The translations under genes were made by a program, and so were the position numbers. A stretch of 64,000 bases of DNA from Spirochaetota bacterium (GTDB lineage Bacteria > Spirochaetota > Spirochaetia > Treponematales > Treponemataceae), in the NCBI GenBank assembly GCA_023443865.1, contig JAEZST010000021.1, positions 43,557 to 107,556 on the forward strand, written 5' to 3'. This document shows positions 39,128 through 47,744 of this stretch, in pieces (position 1 is the stretch's first letter; each line of letters opens with the position of its first letter). The notes beneath the pieces are model-generated. The model made no database searches, had not been told where the DNA came from, and saw only the letters and a program-made list of their open reading frames with translations.

Positions 39128-41763
39128 ATCTCCCTGGCGGTACGGTCCTTCGCCGGATAGCGGTTACTCTCGCGCAGGCGCTCATCCTGCCCGCCGCCTT
39201 TTGGGGCGCCGAACCGCTCTCCGCCTATACCGTAACGCCGCCGCCGGGCCTTTATTCAGAACCGCAACTGCTTTCGTTTTCCGCGCCTCCCGGCTATCGG
39301 CTCGAGATTCTCGTTGACGGGATTCCCTATGACCGGTCCCAGGGCCCCCTCTATTTGGATACCCCTGTCGGCTCCGAACGGGAATGGACTGTTTCCGTAA
39401 TCGCCCGGAGCGCCGCCCCGAACGGCGGCGGAAACGGGAGCGAAAGCGGGGCGTTGGTTTGGAAAATTGACCGGAAGGGCCCTGATACCCCGTCCTTTTC
39501 CGTCGCGCAAGGGGCTTCGGGGCAATCGGTGATTCCCCGTTTGAACGAGATCGGCCGCGTCAAATGGATGATGTGGTTTCCCCGCTACGCGGCATGGTCG
39601 AGCGGGTCAACCGATTCTGGCCAACCGATCGTCGTGCCCTACGGCGCGGTTTTATGCGCCTGGGGCGTTGACTTGGCCGGAAATAGGGGGCCTGCCGCAT
39701 CCTTTTCCGGCGTGAGCGATCCCGCTTCCCTTTCCGTGCTTCCCTTCAAGATCGTAAACCCCGTTCCCGGCTCGTGGTCAAACCGCCAGGCCCTCGTGGT
39801 GGAGCGGCGCGAGGACCTAACCGTCCGCTATTCGATCGACGGATCCGATCCCGCCGTTAACGGGCTTGAATACCAAGGTCCCGTCCTTCTCGAGGCCGAA
39901 GGCGTCGTCCTTCTTCGGGTGCTGATATCCGACGGGGAGGGCCGCTCCTGGTCCACGAAAACGCTGTATTCCGTATCGGGTTCGGGGCCTACTCCCGTAA
40001 CCGCCATTAACGAACGAGACGCCGTCACGGAGACGGGCGAATTTGCCGAGCTATTCGTGAATGAGGGTACCTCGTGGGGAATCGGCGACGGGATGCCCCG
40101 GGAACCGGGCGGTAAAGCGGTCCTGTTCACCGGCGTGCGGGGTATCCATGCGTGGTACCCCTTGACCGTTTCGGACGGAAAGAATACGTGGCGTCACATT
40201 ATCGGCTGCGGGACGGCCGGTCCGTCCGCCGCCGCTTCGTCTTCCCCGGAACCCCTTGAGCCTTCTTCGGCGCCCGTTCGGATTCTCGATTGGTACTTCG
40301 TCGCCATTGAGGGCTTGTCGGAAATATTCACGTCAGTCGACGGCGCGCCCTGGCGGGCGTACGCCGCCCCGCTGTTCGTCGATCGCGACGCGGACCATAC
40401 GCTTGAGTGGTATTCCCCGTCCTGGAAAACGGGAACCGTGGAGACCGTTCGACTCCCGGCAAAGCCGGTATTGACCGGGCTGCCAAATAAAGGCATAACC
40501 GGCGAACCCGTCTTCCTTTCCGCGCCAAATTCCGCATGGGACCTCCGTTATCGGTCGGCTCCCTTCCCGCTGTCTTCTCCCGCCTCGATGCGCGACTCAG
40601 CGCTATCCAGCGGCCTTTTGGTAGAGACGCCTTCCGGCTCCGAATCGCGGTTCAAGCTTTCCTTCCTCGCCGTATGCGACGGAATTGCCAACGGAAATTT
40701 GGAAGCGGAATTCACGATCGACCGAAAGGCTCCCAGAATCCCCACCCTTGCACTGGATACCGATTCCCGATGGACCCGCTCGGCCGTTCGCTTACGCGTT
40801 TCCGGAGAGGACCGCATCGATACGGTAATCGAGCCGGAAGCTCGCCGGACGGGCGACGGCGAATACCTTTTGGAGGGCGCCATCGATCGTTCCGTTGCCT
40901 ACACCATCCGCTCCAGCGCGGTCGATGAGGCCGGCAATCGCGGCGGCGTGGCCGAAACGACGGTAACCGTCGACCGAAACGCGATGTACGTCGATCCTTC
41001 CTGGACCGGTACGCGGGGCGACGCGCCCGACGGCTCGCCCGAGGCGCCGTACGCATCATTGGATATGGCCCTGGAAACCATTCGCGACCGGGGTTCCTGG
41101 CGTATCTACCTCCAGGGAAACGCGAAATTAATGAAGCCGCACACCGTGCTCGCTGACGTACGCCTGATCGGCTTGGGCCATTCCGTTGATGTACCCCCCG
41201 GCGCCTTCCTGACGGTTTCCTCGGGCGCCCTTCGGCTTGAAGCGTGCTCTATCAGCGCGGATTTCAGCTCGTCCGCCGCCATGGAGCCCCTGATCAGCGT
41301 GCAAAACGGAACCCTCGCGCTGAACGGCGTTCGCCTGTCCGTGACCGGTCCCGATTCGGCGATACTCCTTCGGGGAACCGGCGCCGATATCCGCGCGAAT
41401 GGCGCCATCCTCGCGTTAACCGGCGGCGCGTATGCCTCGGCGGTAGACGTGAGGTCTTCACGGCTTTCCATGGAATCGAGCGAGGTTCGGGTGACCGCCC
41501 GTTCAGTTTCGGCCCTGTCCCTGGTAGGCGCCACGGCCGACCTTCGGAACACTTCGGTTTCGGTCTTTCCCTCCACCGCGAGCCGGGCCCTGGAAGCGTG
41601 GTCATCGGACCTTGTTTTGGATTCGGTTCGTTTCGAGCGGATAACGGAATCGAAAGCCTTAGGCGATACGGCGTTGTGGACCGACGCTGGCACGAAGGTC
41701 CGTTTTTCGGGAAAGTCCGCGTATCCGGGTTTTCAAACCGCCCGGGAGATCGCCCCCCGATGA
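39124..41763 (+). CDS. Large exported protein with CHB_HEX-like and beta-helix-like regions
   Basis: The 879-residue protein begins with a signal-like segment (about 8-35) and reads as a surface or periplasmic multidomain protein. The stretch near residues 215-260 (RREDLTVRYSIDGSDPAVNG ... GPVLLEAEGVVLLRVLISDG) has the form of a C-terminal chitobiase/hexosaminidase-type beta domain, and related Ig-like segments repeat (FTIDRKAPRIPTLALDTDSR style). From about residue 615 (YVDPSWTGTRGDAPDGSPEAPYASLDMALETI) the sequence is of the DUF1565/right-handed beta-helix kind, with periodic Ser/Asn/Leu turns. No catalytic motif is seen. It overlaps its neighbours by 4 bases on both sides. Confidence 0.78.
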   Translation: MNLPGGTVLRRIAVTLAQALILPAAFWGAEPLSAYTVTPPPGLYSEPQLLSFSAPPGYRLEILVDGIPYDRSQGPLYLDTPVGSEREWTVSVIARSAAPNGGGNGSESGALVWKIDRKGPDTPSFSVAQGASGQSVIPRLNEIGRVKWMMWFPRYAAWSSGSTDSGQPIVVPYGAVLCAWGVDLAGNRGPAASFSGVSDPASLSVLPFKIVNPVPGSWSNRQALVVERREDLTVRYSIDGSDPAVNGLEYQGPVLLEAEGVVLLRVLISDGEGRSWSTKTLYSVSGSGPTPVTAINERDAVTETGEFAELFVNEGTSWGIGDGMPREPGGKAVLFTGVRGIHAWYPLTVSDGKNTWRHIIGCGTAGPSAAASSSPEPLEPSSAPVRILDWYFVAIEGLSEIFTSVDGAPWRAYAAPLFVDRDADHTLEWYSPSWKTGTVETVRLPAKPVLTGLPNKGITGEPVFLSAPNSAWDLRYRSAPFPLSSPASMRDSALSSGLLVETPSGSESRFKLSFLAVCDGIANGNLEAEFTIDRKAPRIPTLALDTDSRWTRSAVRLRVSGEDRIDTVIEPEARRTGDGEYLLEGAIDRSVAYTIRSSAVDEAGNRGGVAETTVTVDRNAMYVDPSWTGTRGDAPDGSPEAPYASLDMALETIRDRGSWRIYLQGNAKLMKPHTVLADVRLIGLGHSVDVPPGAFLTVSSGALRLEACSISADFSSSAAMEPLISVQNGTLALNGVRLSVTGPDSAILLRGTGADIRANGAILALTGGAYASAVDVRSSRLSMESSEVRVTARSVSALSLVGATADLRNTSVSVFPSTASRALEAWSSDLVLDSVRFERITESKALGDTALWTDAGTKVRFSGKSAYPGFQTAREIAPR

Positions 41764-42401
41764 CGATTAATGAAAACATTACGTCGCGGCGCGTACTCCG
41801 CTGCGGGCTGGACGAGGCGGGTAGGGGCCCTATGGCAGGACCGGTATGCGCCGCCGCAGTGATTTTACCGGAGCGGTTTGACCTTTCCCTCCTGGACGAT
41901 TCAAAGAAGCTGAACGCGCGGCGGCGCGAAGAGGCGATGCGGGCCATCTACGCCCAGTCACTCGCCTGGTGCGTCGGTTGGGCCTCGCCCGAGGAAATCG
42001 ATGCCATAAATATCCTCGCGGCCAGCCTCTTGGCCATGAAACGGGCCTATGAGGGCCTTTTTCGGGCCCTGGGCACCCTTTCCGCCGAAGAACTCGATCC
42101 CTCTAGTATCGACGTGATCGTTGACGGTCTCCATAAACCCGATATAGCGGCGCGCACGGTTCAGGCGGAGCCTCGGGCCGACGGGACCTATGCCGAAGTG
42201 ATGGCCGCTTCCATCCTCGCGAAAACCGCCCGTGACCGCATGATGGAGCGGTATTCCTGGCTCTATCCCGAGTATGGCTACGAACGTCACAAGGGGTATC
42301 CAACCGCCGCGCATATACGGGCTTTAAAAGAAAACGGGCCTTCGCCCATCCAGCGGAAAACGTTCCGGCTGAAAGGCGAAGGCCAGCTCACTCTTTTCTG
42401 A
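41760..42401 (+). CDS. rnhB: Ribonuclease HII
   Basis: RNase HII cuts RNA in RNA-DNA hybrids and starts removal of misincorporated ribonucleotides. The 213-residue protein has the first catalytic Asp/Glu pair in CGLDEAGRGPMAGPVCAAAVIL, the SKKLNARRREE loop, the Asp in VIVDGLHKPDI and the C-terminal ILAKTARDRMMERY block. The final HKGYPTAAHIRALKENGPSPIQRKTF motif is diagnostic for RnhB. I start at 41760, whose ATG overlaps the preceding stop, rather than at the far upstream open-frame start. It converges on the PUR-domain gene 20 bases away. Confidence 0.95.
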   Translation: MTINENITSRRVLRCGLDEAGRGPMAGPVCAAAVILPERFDLSLLDDSKKLNARRREEAMRAIYAQSLAWCVGWASPEEIDAINILAASLLAMKRAYEGLFRALGTLSAEELDPSSIDVIVDGLHKPDIAARTVQAEPRADGTYAEVMAASILAKTARDRMMERYSWLYPEYGYERHKGYPTAAHIRALKENGPSPIQRKTFRLKGEGQLTLF

Positions 42402-42421
42402 GTAATCTGCATTCCGATTGC

Positions 42422-42808
42422 TTATACGGTTTTTTGGTCTTTCTTCGATATGACCGTAACCTTTCGCGGTTTTTTTGCCGGAGGGGCGTCTTGCCGAACC
42501 GGTTTGTCGGCTGCTTTTTTACGCACCACTTTTTTCTTTCCCTGATCGCCGCGCTCCGCGGCCTCTTTCACCCGGGCCTTCCGGTTTTTCTCGATAAAGC
42601 CGAGACTTCCTTCAAGACCTTGAAGAAATTTTTGCATGTCATCCTCAAAGACGACGATGGCATGACGGTCAAAATCGGCTCCTTCGGTGTTTTTGCTTTC
42701 CACAACCTGTAAAAACACGTCACCGGTCCGGTTTTCCTTCACGTTAAAAAAATATGTCCGGTTATCGAGCGATATCTTGGTGGTGAAAAGCTCTCCGCGT
42801 ATACCCAT
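42422..42808 (-). CDS. PUR-domain nucleic-acid-binding protein, BpuR-like
   Basis: The 128-residue protein belongs to the PUR-alpha/DUF3276 family. Residues 3-65 (RGELFTTKISLDNRTYFF ... NVKENRTGDVFLQVVESK ... HAIVVFEDDMQKFLQGL) match the single-PUR repeat of Borrelia BpuR, which binds DNA and RNA as a dimer and modulates expression. The C-terminal 45 residues are a Lys/Arg/Pro-rich tail (KKKVVRKKAADKPVRQDAP) not present in short homologues and likely to add non-specific nucleic-acid binding. AAGGAAGG lies 5 bases before the ATG. It is the next gene after the phosphohexomutase on the same strand. Confidence 0.9.
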   Translation of the reverse strand: MGIRGELFTTKISLDNRTYFFNVKENRTGDVFLQVVESKNTEGADFDRHAIVVFEDDMQKFLQGLEGSLGFIEKNRKARVKEAAERGDQGKKKVVRKKAADKPVRQDAPPAKKPRKVTVISKKDQKTV

Positions 42809-42834
42809 TTGTACCTTCCTTAACGTATCGGATA

Positions 42835-44751
42835 CTACAATATTTTGGAGTCCGCCTCAAGTACCATCCGGGTAAGCCAAGCGAGCATTTCCCGCTCAAA
42901 GGTACTATCCGAGCCGCGGGCGTCCGCCAGAATGCGGAATACCGGCTCAGTCCCTGAACCGCGCATCCAAATATACGCGACCGGCCTTTTCCGGGAATCG
43001 TAAAACTGCACCTTCAAGCCGCCCTTGCCGGAAATTCCGAAATCTTCGAGTCCCTCGGTCTGTTTTGTGCCATTATACGCGATGGCGGTCCATGACGCGA
43101 TTTGCCGCTCCTTGAAGAGCCGATTCCGTTCCGTCTCCCATTGAGCGGCGAATACCCGTTGGAATTTACGCTTGAGTTCGCCGTGATCCTTGGTTCGAAT
43201 GCCCAACATGGCGTCGTTCTCGTACACGGAGGTGGTAACGAAAGCCGGGAGGGTAGCGAGAATATCGGATAGGGTGAAGTCGTCCCGATACGCCGACTCC
43301 TGGCCGGAACGGACGCACCATGAATGAAAAAGGCCGAGCGAGCCTTCTTCGTCGCGGAGGACCAGCAGCTTAATCAGGGCAAAGACCGTATTGAGCGGGT
43401 CCCGGACGGCCGCGGGATGGGTTATGTTCCCCCCGTTGGAGCCCTCGCCCAATATACGCACCGTGTTTCCGCGCTCCCTCAGTTCGCGGGCAAGATTGAC
43501 CACGTTGGCCTCGCCCACCTCGGCTCGATACACAGCCGCGCCGAATGCGTTGGCGATCTCCTCAATGCGCAGGGACGTAGGGTCATTTACCGCAACGGCC
43601 GCGTGAGCGAGCGATTTCGGGTCACGGTAGCCAAGATGGGCTAATTCCGCGACGACCGAGAGGGCAAATACTTCCTGGGCCTCCAGGGGCAACGCCTTTC
43701 CCGTTTTCTCGTCCCAATACACGATGTTGCCCCGGTCCCCGTCGCAATCCGGAACGTAGCCGATCGCCGCGTTCCGTTCCTGGGGCGTCTTTCCCTCGGT
43801 TCGAAGCCGCGCCATTTCCCGAGCGCAATAATCGAGGCTTGCTCCCTCGGGAACGATTCTGTGGGCGATGGCGCCGGGAGCGTCGTTTATGGACGAAAGG
43901 GCGATGCCGCAAGAGGCGAGGAAGCTTCGGTCAATGCTGGCCGCGCGGGCGCTTCCGTTAAAGTCGGCGATTACCGAAAGGGGCGTGCCCTTCGCGGCGA
44001 GCGTTTCCGCCGCCTTCGCGAGTTTCTTGAAAAAGAGGTCTTTCTTTCGCCGGTCCGTCTCGTCCGAAATAACGGTACCGGTAAAATCCGCATAGGCTTC
44101 CATCGCTTCCGCCTTTCGGGCGGACCGGTTTTCCAAAACCGCGGAAAGCCGTGCCGCGGGACAGGCCGAAAGTAAGGCAAACGCTGAATCGACCGCGTCC
44201 GGGCTCGCCATTGTTCTGCGGAAATTCTCGATTAAAACCGCCGCGTCCTTTCCTCCCAGTACCCCGCCGTCGGAAAGGCCGAATTTAACGCCGTTATGGC
44301 CAATGGGATTATGGCTGGCCGAAATGTAGGCGAAGGAGCCGTGGGCCTTCGCGTAAGCCATTATCTCCGGCGCGGCAGCCGTACCGAGAAAGGTAACCGA
44401 AAGGCCCTTTGCGATGAATACCCTGCACATCGCGTCCGCGATTGCGGGCCCGGTCGGGCGCGTGTCGTATCCCACCACCACTTCGGCGACGCCCGAACCA
44501 AGCGAGATGAGCCAATCGGCGAATACCGAGGCCATATGGGCCGCCAGTATCGTGTTCGCGCTCCCGATATCCGCTTGCCTGTCTTCCTCTTCGCCCGATT
44601 GCGCAAAAACCTTACGCCACCCCGAGGCTGAAAGGATTAACGGTTCGAGCGCCGCGTCGATTTCGTCGCGATTTGGCGCGCTGTGTAAAAAGGGGACCGT
44701 ATCGGGGTCCCCCAAAGGATAACCGGTCGCTATATCATTATATGTGCTCAT
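42835..44751 (-). CDS. Phosphoglucomutase/phosphomannomutase family protein
   Basis: The 638-residue protein is an alpha-D-phosphohexomutase. The phospho-Ser loop SASHNPIGHNGVKFG (around residue 145), the metal loop PDCDGDRGN, the sugar-binding GEGSNGGN and the phosphate-binding RGSGTEPVFRI are all intact, so an active glucose or mannose mutase is expected. At 638 residues it is longer than the usual 450-580, with extra helical sequence between the first and second domains and in the fourth. I start at the ATG 44751, which has CAGGAGG 8 bases upstream; an earlier ATG at 44790 lies in front of that site. Confidence 0.92.
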   Translation of the reverse strand: MSTYNDIATGYPLGDPDTVPFLHSAPNRDEIDAALEPLILSASGWRKVFAQSGEEEDRQADIGSANTILAAHMASVFADWLISLGSGVAEVVVGYDTRPTGPAIADAMCRVFIAKGLSVTFLGTAAAPEIMAYAKAHGSFAYISASHNPIGHNGVKFGLSDGGVLGGKDAAVLIENFRRTMASPDAVDSAFALLSACPAARLSAVLENRSARKAEAMEAYADFTGTVISDETDRRKKDLFFKKLAKAAETLAAKGTPLSVIADFNGSARAASIDRSFLASCGIALSSINDAPGAIAHRIVPEGASLDYCAREMARLRTEGKTPQERNAAIGYVPDCDGDRGNIVYWDEKTGKALPLEAQEVFALSVVAELAHLGYRDPKSLAHAAVAVNDPTSLRIEEIANAFGAAVYRAEVGEANVVNLARELRERGNTVRILGEGSNGGNITHPAAVRDPLNTVFALIKLLVLRDEEGSLGLFHSWCVRSGQESAYRDDFTLSDILATLPAFVTTSVYENDAMLGIRTKDHGELKRKFQRVFAAQWETERNRLFKERQIASWTAIAYNGTKQTEGLEDFGISGKGGLKVQFYDSRKRPVAYIWMRGSGTEPVFRILADARGSDSTFEREMLAWLTRMVLEADSKIL

Positions 44752-44809
44752 CACTAAGGCCTCCTGATAACAAGTGATGATACCACACATTTTAAATTTT
44801 GATCAATTT

Positions 44810-44828
44810 ATGTACAAGCGATGTACAA
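44810..44828 (+). repeat. Direct repeat ATGTACAA with 11-base period
   Basis: ATGTACAA occurs at 44810-44817 and 44821-44828. The copies lie one helical turn apart in the divergent interval between the phosphohexomutase and nifS, and could bind a regulator dimer. Confidence 0.5.
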
Positions 44829-44881
44829 ACTAAGATGTGGTAAAAAAAGGTATTTTATTAAACCTATGGGATTTGTTTTAA

Positions 44882-44919
44882 TTGGCACGGATGTATTTTT
44901 TCGGTATATTTTTAATACC
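44882..44919 (+). promoter_or_regulatory. Promoter of nifS-nifU with overlapping inverted repeat
   Basis: TTGGCA (44882-44887) and TATATT (44905-44910) are 17 bases apart. GGTAT (44903-44907) and ATACC (44915-44919) form an inverted repeat across the -10 and start site, an operator candidate. The leader is about 44 bases. Confidence 0.75.
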
Positions 44920-44960
44920 ACGGCTGAAACATACATGGAGCACGGGAGGCCCGGCACAGC

Positions 44961-46178
44961 ATGACGAAACGAATCTATCTTGACTATAACGCGACTACCC
45001 CGATCGATCCCTCGGTGAGGGATCTTTTCGTGAGCGAGCTTGACACGTACGCAAACGGCTCAAGCATGCACGAAGAAGGGCGTACGGTGGCAAAGCATAT
45101 CCACGAGGCCCGAGAACGGGTCGCGTCCCTGATCAACGCGAATCCGGACGAGGTGATTTTTACCTCGGGGGGTTCCGAATCGAACAATACGGTGTTCAAT
45201 ACCATGGTATCCCCGGCCCTCACCCAGACTACCTTGCGCAAAGAGGCGTGGGGAGGCAGAAAAACCGTGATTATTAGCTCGATCGAGCATCCCTGCGTCC
45301 TTGAGTCCGCCGCGCGGTTGGAGGGCCTTGGCTATACCGTGCATCGGCTTCCCGTGGATTCCCGGGGAGTCGTGGACGTAGAGCGGTATCGGGCCATTCT
45401 GTCCGAAGGGGCCGCAAGCGGCGACAGCGCAAAAAAAGTGCTGTTGGTTTCGATTATGCTCGCCAACAACGAAATCGGCACGGTGCAGTCCATTAAGGAA
45501 CACGCCCGTCTTGCCCATGAGGCGGGAGCGCTTTTCCATACCGACGCCGTACAGGCCGTCGGCAAAATGCCGGTAGACGTGCGAGACCTCGACGTGGATT
45601 ATCTGACCATGTCCGCCCATAAGATATACGGGCCCAAAGGCGTCGGCGCGCTCTACGTCCGCAAGGGAATGCCCATCGAGGCCTTTATAAGGGGCGGGCA
45701 CCAGGAACATGGGCACCGGGCGGGTACCTACAACGCGCCGTCCATCGTCGCCTTCGGCGAGGCCGCGGTAGTGGCCGAAAGGGAATTGGGGGAATACGAG
45801 GAAAAGACACGGCGCCTCAGAAACCGGCTCCGCGACGGTTTTTTGGCCGCCATTCCCGACATCAGGATTAACGGTCATCCGGAGCGGGTACTGCCCAATA
45901 CCTTGAACGTATCCTTTCCCGGGGCGGAAGGGGAGGCCATCCTCCTCATGCTGGATATCCTGGGCATATCCGTGTCCACCGGATCGGCGTGCGCGTCGGG
46001 CAGCCTTGAGCCGTCTCACGTGCTCCTCGCCACCGGCGTTGGCCCGGAACTGGCCCACGGTTCAATTCGGTTCAGTCTGGGTAAGTTTACCACTGAAGAA
46101 GAAATCGATTATGTTATTGAGCACGTACCGCCGGTGATAAAAAAGCTCCGAGGTATGTCCACCGTCGCAGCCCATTGA
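44961..46178 (+). CDS. nifS: NifS/IscS-type cysteine desulfurase
   Basis: Cysteine desulfurase takes sulfur from cysteine with PLP and passes a persulfide to the NifU/IscU scaffold. The 405-residue protein has the start IYLDYNATTPIDPSV, the EHPCVLE substrate His, HTDAVQAVGKMPVDV, the PLP Lys at about 221 in MSAHKIYGPKGVGALYV, and the catalytic Cys at about 344 in STGSACASGSLEPSH. The loop length is that of the NifS/IscS (group I) type. It is followed after 15 bases by the scaffold gene, so they form one unit for Fe-S cluster assembly. No nitrogenase genes are in the window. Confidence 0.95.
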   Translation: MTKRIYLDYNATTPIDPSVRDLFVSELDTYANGSSMHEEGRTVAKHIHEARERVASLINANPDEVIFTSGGSESNNTVFNTMVSPALTQTTLRKEAWGGRKTVIISSIEHPCVLESAARLEGLGYTVHRLPVDSRGVVDVERYRAILSEGAASGDSAKKVLLVSIMLANNEIGTVQSIKEHARLAHEAGALFHTDAVQAVGKMPVDVRDLDVDYLTMSAHKIYGPKGVGALYVRKGMPIEAFIRGGHQEHGHRAGTYNAPSIVAFGEAAVVAERELGEYEEKTRRLRNRLRDGFLAAIPDIRINGHPERVLPNTLNVSFPGAEGEAILLMLDILGISVSTGSACASGSLEPSHVLLATGVGPELAHGSIRFSLGKFTTEEEIDYVIEHVPPVIKKLRGMSTVAAH

Positions 46179-46193
46179 TAGAGAGGAGCACGT

Positions 46194-46790
46194 ATGAGCG
46201 AATGGCTATATTCCGACGTCGTAAAAGACCATTTCATGAACCCGCGTAACGTTTTGGAGGCCGATGAGTCGTCGTGGCCCTGTGACGGGCGCGGCATGGT
46301 GGGTAATATAAAGTGCGGGGACCAGATGTTGATTCTCCTTCGCATCGCGGACGGTAAAATCGCGGACGTCCGTTGGAAAACCTACGGGTGCGCCAGCGCC
46401 CTGGCGTCTACCTCGATACTGTCCGAGGGTATTAAGGGCATGAGCCTCGAGGACGCCTATATCCTAAAACCCGAGGATATCGTGGCGAAACTGGGCGGCC
46501 TTCCGGCCAATAAGATACACTGCTCCGTTCTGGGCGATAAGGCGCTTCGCGCGGCCATCGACGATTACCTGGACAAAAACGGGCTGCCTCCGCTCAAGGG
46601 GCTTGAGAAAGTCGAGGTCGTGTGCAACTGCCTCAACGTGACCGATCGCGACCTTGAAGAGGCCTACAAGGCGGGAGACCGCAGTTGGGAAGACTTTCAG
46701 GCCAGGACGAAGATCGGTACGGCGTGCGGACAGTGCAAGGGAAGGGCAATGGATCTCCTGCACGAATTTGAGCACCTGTACGGGGAATGA
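46194..46790 (+). CDS. nifU: NifU-like Fe-S scaffold with [2Fe-2S] BFD-type domain
   Basis: The 198-residue protein has an IscU-type domain (1-125) with the three assembly cysteines at about 41 (IKCGD), 66 (YGCASA) and 110 (IHCSVLG), and a [2Fe-2S]-ferredoxin-like BFD domain with Cys144, Cys146, Cys178 and Cys181 (VVCNCL and TACGQCKGR). The third NifU domain (Nfu) is missing, so this is the two-domain form. AGGAG lies 6-7 bases before the ATG. It is the partner of the desulfurase upstream. GCASA replaces the GCGSA common in IscU. Confidence 0.94.
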   Translation: MSEWLYSDVVKDHFMNPRNVLEADESSWPCDGRGMVGNIKCGDQMLILLRIADGKIADVRWKTYGCASALASTSILSEGIKGMSLEDAYILKPEDIVAKLGGLPANKIHCSVLGDKALRAAIDDYLDKNGLPPLKGLEKVEVVCNCLNVTDRDLEEAYKAGDRSWEDFQARTKIGTACGQCKGRAMDLLHEFEHLYGE

Positions 46791-46837
46791 AGCAGGCTGA
46801 GGCTCGCCGAGAAACGGCAGGCCACGATGGGAAAGGG

Positions 46838-46867
46838 GGAGCGGTCAAGGCCGGTCCTCCTTTTTTT
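46838..46867 (+). terminator. Terminator after nifU
   Basis: GGA-G-CGG pairs with CCG-G-TCC around TCAAGG, followed by TCC and seven T. The stem contains one mismatch. The T-run overlaps the stop region of the converging gene. Confidence 0.55.
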
Positions 46868-47744
46868 ATTCAATAATAAGGCTAAACTGGGCGCTTCGTT
46901 CGTTCCCCGCGAAGTCTCTGGCAAGGAACGAAATGTCGGTTTTTCCCCGAATGAACGCGATTGAGCCCAAGAAAATCCGTTCCGGGTCGGCGTAGAGCCG
47001 GTTAAAGGTAAAGTCGGGTCTCGAAAGGAACACCGCGCCGGATTCGCTTTTCATGATTTCGAAGGGCATGGCAAGCTGTTCCTTGCCGTTCACCAATACC
47101 GTTATGCGGAAGGGAGCGTATTCCCGGGTACCGGTCTCAAGGGTATCGCTTACGTCGGCGTAAAGGCGGTATTGTCCCTGTTTCACGTACTTCGTGACTC
47201 CGAGGGTAAAGGTCTGTCCCGACTCGGATATCGCCACCGCATTGCGGATCCGCGGCCCCTTCGTGTCCTTCATCGCGGGCAACAGGAGCAAGGGGTTCAA
47301 AACGGTTTTATTCGCGAGGTCCAGTACCTCGAAGCGTACCTCGCTCTCTTTTCCCCAAGCGCCGCTCCCCGCGGGCGCCAGAATCGTTTGGGATTCGATG
47401 TCGCCCCCGATCGCCGTTCGGTCCGTGGTGGCCAAATTCCCATAGACCGTCGCGAGCCCCTCGTCATGGACCATGATTACCGCGTTACCGAGGGTGCTCG
47501 GGAAACCCGAAAGGTTTTTATTTTTATCAAGGGTAATGAGAATCTTTCCGTTTCCCGCCGCCCTGACCGTATCGGCGTCGGAGAACGCCAACCCCCGCGA
47601 CATTACGCCCCCGTCCCGTTGCCCGAACAGCACGGTCGGGGAGACGGGCGAGACGGGCCATTCAAAGGCCGCGAGCGGAACCGCCATGATAACGCCGGCC
47701 GCTAAGCCCGCGGCGCGCGATAGAGCCCTGCCGATACCGTTCAT
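46866..47744 (-). CDS. M23-like exported protein with lost zinc ligands
   Basis: The 292-residue protein has a signal peptide (residues 1-27, ending near VPLAAF) and a beta-rich LytM/M23-like domain at about 28-150. The usual H-x-G-x-D and H-x-H zinc motifs are replaced: the expected His-x-Gly-Ile-Asp reads SRGLAFSD, the T-x-Y-x-H-L reads TVYGNLA, and the final H-x-H-F-E reads SEVRFEV. The domain therefore looks catalytically dead and may act as an activator or wall-binding module. A second beta domain follows. The ATG at 47744 overlaps the stop of the upstream gene (ATGA). Confidence 0.72.
   Translation of the reverse strand: MNGIGRALSRAAGLAAGVIMAVPLAAFEWPVSPVSPTVLFGQRDGGVMSRGLAFSDADTVRAAGNGKILITLDKNKNLSGFPSTLGNAVIMVHDEGLATVYGNLATTDRTAIGGDIESQTILAPAGSGAWGKESEVRFEVLDLANKTVLNPLLLLPAMKDTKGPRIRNAVAISESGQTFTLGVTKYVKQGQYRLYADVSDTLETGTREYAPFRITVLVNGKEQLAMPFEIMKSESGAVFLSRPDFTFNRLYADPERIFLGSIAFIRGKTDISFLARDFAGNERSAQFSLIIE

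Noticed and set aside
44882..44899. TTGGCACGG as a sigma-54 -24 element before nifS
   Set aside because: At the -12 position there is TT instead of GC; the same TTGGCA forms a good -35 with TATATT at 17 bases.
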